Shown piece by piece: positions 60,301-64,000 of a stretch of 64,000 bases of DNA. The position numbers and the translations under genes are program-made. Position 1 is the first letter of the stretch, and each line of letters starts with the position of its first letter. The stretch spans positions 393,732 through 457,731 of the forward strand of contig BCKK01000010.1 in assembly GCA_001600615.1 (NCBI GenBank), given 5' to 3'. The notes beneath the pieces are model-generated. The model worked only from the letters and a program-made list of their open reading frames with translations, had not been told where the DNA came from and ran no database searches. This DNA is from Dioszegia crocea. Taxonomy: Eukaryota; Basidiomycota; Tremellomycetes; Tremellales; Bulleribasidiaceae.

Positions 60301-62560
60301 TCTCCTGCTCTGTACTCTCCGCCTCACTTCCGTGATCAACGTTCGAGTCTGGCAAATCGTGCAACCGACTTGCAGGCGATTGACCCAGTCCTAGCGTGGC
60401 AGGAGCGGGGGAGATTGACTGCCCATCGCCCTGATCAACGTCTTGCCATGATGAGGAGCCGAACGAAGAGGCAGCCGCATGACGGATGGCGGAAGGATAT
60501 GCGGGCGCGTCAATTGACCGGAAAGTGAATTCGCCGGTAGGCACGAAGCTCGGCGCGGCAGGCCGAAGTCTACCACTGACAGATCGCTTCATACTAGTGG
60601 AGGGGTGGGAGGGCGAGAATTGACCAACCTGAAAGGCGGTCGAATGGAAAGATTGGCCGAAATGCCCCACATGGGTAGATTCAAGACCTAGCATTGCGGG
60701 GAGGCCGGCGGCATTTTCTCCAGCAGCCTGAAAACTACTATCGCCCGTGGTGTTAGCGGGCAGCCAAAGACTGGAATATGGGTTCGTGACCGACGTGTCT
60801 GATACCTGGGAGGTATGCCCGCCAACACTGCCTCTCGGTCGGAAAGGCTGAGCATTGCCTCTCAAGCGCTTTGCCCGCCCTTCACCGCCGATGTCCGATA
60901 CAGACCGCCGAGTTACTAGCTGGGCCTGCTGACCGATGACCGCATGTGCAGTAGGACGGGGCTCGGTGAATACCCGGCGTGTGTCTGTCGATGGGTTGAA
61001 AGATGGTGCGAAAGGTCGAAGTTTCGGGACAAGAGGAGGGGTGGGTGCCTTTATACCAAATTCGAGGTGGTGGACTGACATGAAGGCGGTAGGACTAGGT
61101 AGGGTAAATCTAGGCCCGAGCGATCCTGGCGGAATGGCGAATCGATTTCCTAGGGAGGACGTACTGGAAGAACCCCGCTTGTGCCCGGTGCGAAGCGTTG
61201 TTTCGAGCCTCTCATCCAGGGTCAAGGCTCTGTTCGTACCGGGAAGCACTGGTGTCGCTTCTGCGAGAGTGATCCGTCGACGAATTTCGTCTTTCGCTCG
61301 TTTCATCTCTTGGGGAGTGTAGAAGTCCGACCCGGGCTGAAAAGTAAGCTGGATTCAATTACAGTCAAGAATCGAAGCAAATCAACTCACAATCAGAGAT
61401 AAAGCCTCGGCCACTTTCTCCTCCTCAGTCAGAGTCTTCTTGTCGAGTGTGCTCTCAGGCTGTGCGGCTGGTGGTGGATGGTGTTGCTGAGGCATTACTG
61501 AGACGATGTGCCCAGATGGGCGGGGCATCTCCATCTTGTCCTCCGCTATCTCTACCTTGGACTCAGGCTGAAACGGAGGCTGGGAAGGAGGGAGTGAAGG
61601 AGCCGACGGTGGTAAGCGAACAGCAACCGTTTTGCCGTCCCACTGAGGGGGTTCGTCATCTTTCTCCCTCCTTCCCCTCTCCTCCTCCCTTCTCTCAGCC
61701 TTAAGTTGGCTCTTAAACCTGGCAGGTGGTGTCCTAGCCGGCGCCGAGACAATCCTACTGTCCCCCGCTCTCATCTCCTCATACGTCTTCCCGCCCGGAC
61801 CGCCAAGTTTAGCTTTAGGCGGGGGACCGATTCTGTCCCTTTTGGCACTCCGGCCTCCATCCCAATATCCAGAGCCATCAGAATCCGGACTGACGTGTCC
61901 TAAAAGTGGTGAGCGTGTGAGGGGCCGTAGTCCATGACTCGGACCCAAAGGATCGAGGGAGGACCGGGCGGTAGAGTCGAGCGTCCATGATCGTTCGATC
62001 TGCAGACCCGGGTGGGGCGAGGGCGCGAGCGTATCGCGGGTGTTTTCGTGATTGTAATTGTGCTGTGATAAAGACATTGGGGAAACAACGCGGCTAGCGC
62101 CTGGTGCGTGCCGAGAAGGAGTGGGATTATAATCATGGGAAGAGGACCGGGTTGAGGGGGATCGATTTTGGATAACTCTGTCTCTTCCCGAGGATGAACC
62201 GACTCCGGGGGAAGTGCTTGCTCCTCGATGCCAGACCCGATCATCGGATATCAGCCCGCTAGGACCGCTACCATATGGCCGAGAGGGCTCAGGTGCCCAA
62301 TGCGGGGGTGGGATGTACGGCTGAGGCGGAAGATATGCGCTGTGGGGCCGAAGTTGAATCTGACCGTACCGCCCGCTTGACCCTTGACCGGGCTGGACCT
62401 GATAGTCTCTAGGGCCAACGACGCCTGGAGACTGGTATGAGCTGCCAGACTGGGCACCGTGCGAAAGGGAGGGTGAGGCGTAGGTGTGGTGGTTGCCATA
62501 GTAGGCTGAGGAGCGGGGAGGGAGTGGGTCGTTTGGATCGCGATAGTGGCCGGACATCAT
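57397..62560 (-). CDS. Very large proline/serine-rich coiled-coil protein
   Basis: Six exons on the minus strand: 62560-61391, 61336-59107, 59044-58404, 58350-58117, 58061-57825, 57768-57397 (1,627 aa). The first 1,100 residues are disordered, rich in Ser, Pro, His and Tyr. They are followed by a coiled coil of about 400 residues: KDEVIDALRKQAEDAKAAQA, KIEKWEIQERVQDMKEQKRE, and LRKEMEV-type heptads. The last exon has ENVFWREFALSYDRRERRKY, then an acidic Ser/Thr-rich tail. No catalytic motif is visible. Such proteins are often scaffolds at the cytoskeleton or cell polarity sites, but I do not name one. Start at 62560 or the next codon (62557). The last acceptor of exon 2 could be 28 bases earlier; both choices keep frame. 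Confidence 0.75.
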
Positions 62561-63360
62561 GCTGTGCTGGTCAGCATGTATGACCCCATGAGTAGAGAAG
62601 CGAAACGGGATGACAGAGTCCCGTCGGAAAGCCTCCCCTTGCTGGCTGACCCAGACGTACCGTTCTTGATCTTCTACCTGTTCAGACTTCTCGCTCCTGG
62701 GATACCTATTCTCCTCTGCTTGTGCTGAATCGCGAAGCCAGCTGATTGAAACTGCAAGGAATGAGTAAGAAGTATAGAGGCCGAGGTGAGAATAAGATCC
62801 ATGATGTGTGTGCCTGGGCCGAAAGTCAAAGGGGGTCCGAGTGTTTCAGCTTGGACATCCCGAACCTTGTCCTTGTCATCCTTCCGCAAAAGTTTGGTAA
62901 GAGAGCCTGGAAATCATGCTGAAACCATGCATGGATACGTTGCTGCAGGGTATCAGTGACGCAACCACACGTTCAAGTATAGAGCACGAGGAGAGAGAAC
63001 AGGGTGGGAGAGATGGGAGACTTACCAAACAAAAGAGGCCATATCACGCCTAGCCGGCCACACTGTTCGCGATACTTGCAGGTCAACGCTTCAGTTCATA
63101 TGTCTCTTCACCAGGGAAGCGCGGGCTGTGCATGATGCACTGCCTAGGACTGTTGATGGTGCCATGCCAGCTTCTATCCCCCTGGAGCTGATGGCCTCAA
63201 AAAACGACGCACGGACCAGGATGTTTCAGAATCTAGGCGAGTTAAGCGACATGTTCCGTCGGAAAGAATCTTTGTTTAGGCGACCAGACCAGACGGAAAT
63301 CTCTTAACTCGCCCTCGAAAGACACTCGCCCTTCACCCCTTGCTTTGTAAGAACATCACG
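62561..63360. other. Divergent 800-base region upstream of the DUF1764 gene
   Basis: Both flanking genes start outward from this region, so it should hold their two promoters. The 16-mer TTCCGTCGGAAAGAAT lies at 63254-63269, 92-107 bases upstream of the DUF1764 start. A partial copy, CCCGTCGGAAAG, lies near 62620. No gene is seen. Confidence 0.5.
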
Positions 63361-64000
63361 ATGGCCAAGAAGTCATCTACCCAGCCAGCTGCAAAAGCAG
63401 CTCCGGCTCCCGATCCCTCAGCGTCAATCGACGATATCTTCGCTTCAAAGCCAAAACCAAAATCCAAACCCACCCCTGCTCCCCCTCCTCTTGCGAACGC
63501 AATCGCCTCGTCATCTAAGTCAGCCGAACCGCCAAAGAAGAGAAAGAAGAAGACGAATGCTATACCGTCATTCATACCGGATGAGCTACTAGCTGCTGCA
63601 GCTACGGAAAAGGAGCCTAGTAAAAAGATGAAGCAGGGGAAGTCCGCCGAGGGGGCAATAGAGGCGCCAAAGCGGGTGATTGAGGAAGTTTTAGACCCTT
63701 CGGTACAGCGAGCACCGGCACCGGCGTATGTACCTACTGTGTCGGCTGCTTCTGTAGCTGGGGTCGCAAAGGGAGGGAAGAAGCGGGAAAAGAGGAAAGA
63801 GACTGGGGAGGATGATGAGATGTTTGCGGATTCAAGAGGGACGGGACCTAGTGAGTTGCTTGCTCCATGGGATCGGCCATTGCTCTACTTGCTGACGACT
63901 TAAAGGACGTAAAACCGAAGAAGGGTTCTTGATATACAAGGAGGCGGAATTACAGATTGATCCTGAAGCCGGAGGTAAGTTGATGAGTCCATGTTTCGTT
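63361..64000 (+). CDS. DUF1764 family protein, truncated by window end
   Basis: Two exons (63361-63850, 63906-63974) and the start of an intron are visible; the rest is outside the window. An Ala/Pro/Lys-rich start has SIDDIFASKPKPKSK, the family's DDIF motif. A basic stretch KKRKKKTNAIPSF follows. The conserved C-terminal part begins at DDEMFADSRGTGPRRKTEEG and FLIYKEAELQI. Family members continue to a cysteine-rich end, which should lie beyond 64000. The function is not known; the basic segments suggest the nucleus or nucleolus. Confidence 0.88.

Overview
The window is nuclear DNA from a basidiomycete fungus, most likely a Tremellomycete yeast (Cryptococcus/Kwoniella-like). The evidence is dense intron-rich genes on both strands, a recurrent branch site close to GCTGAC or CTAAC just before the acceptor, many introns of only 31-60 nt, and gene families such as an SPX phosphate transporter, a HAM1-like protein, an RTA1 exporter and a three-subunit-style fungal G-alpha. 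I saw no rRNA, tRNA, CRISPR array, virus or transposon. Gene models below were spliced by eye. For nearly every gene the summed exon length is a multiple of three and the splice joins restore family motifs.

Left part (1-20.3 kb): fasciclin-domain surface protein (+); mitochondrial ribosomal protein bL28m (-), divergent from cytosolic ribosomal protein uL1 (+); SPX-SLC13 phosphate transporter (+); an MFS transporter (+) with an in-frame TAA directly before an ATG; an alkyltransferase-like DNA repair protein (-) divergent from the mitochondrial import oxidoreductase Mia40 (+); mitochondrial methionyl-tRNA formyltransferase (-) divergent from a PA-TM-RING ubiquitin ligase (+); and a multi-pass membrane protein (+).

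Middle part (20.3-45.6 kb): a DUF1748 small protein (-); cyclin L (-) divergent from translation factor eIF3j (+); a cytochrome c peroxidase-type haem peroxidase (-); a Gfo/Idh/MocA oxidoreductase (-); an RTA1-like exporter (+); a 21-exon HAM1-like protein (+); an unrecognised protein (+); an oxysterol-binding protein (+); an HMG-box protein (-) divergent from an LEA2-like membrane protein (+); an unrecognised low-complexity protein (-); and triosephosphate isomerase (-) divergent from a small NTF2-like protein (+).

Right part (45.9-64 kb): a G-protein alpha subunit (-) with an altered P-loop; an unrecognised cysteine-containing protein (-) divergent from a beta-propeller/inositol 5-phosphatase (+); an F-box-like protein (+) whose start codon stands alone in its first exon; a 1,627-residue coiled-coil protein (-); and the start of a DUF1764 protein (+) cut by the window edge.

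Most genes are housekeeping and do not form an operon or cluster. The points most worth a second look are the TAA-ATG junction in the MFS gene, the G-alpha P-loop, a one-base frame conflict in the HAM1-like gene, the long cyclin-L intron, the CGG-N6-CCG palindrome in a divergent promoter, and a 16-base palindromic motif shared by two promoters 36 kb apart. I found no multi-gene system that I could defend as previously undescribed.
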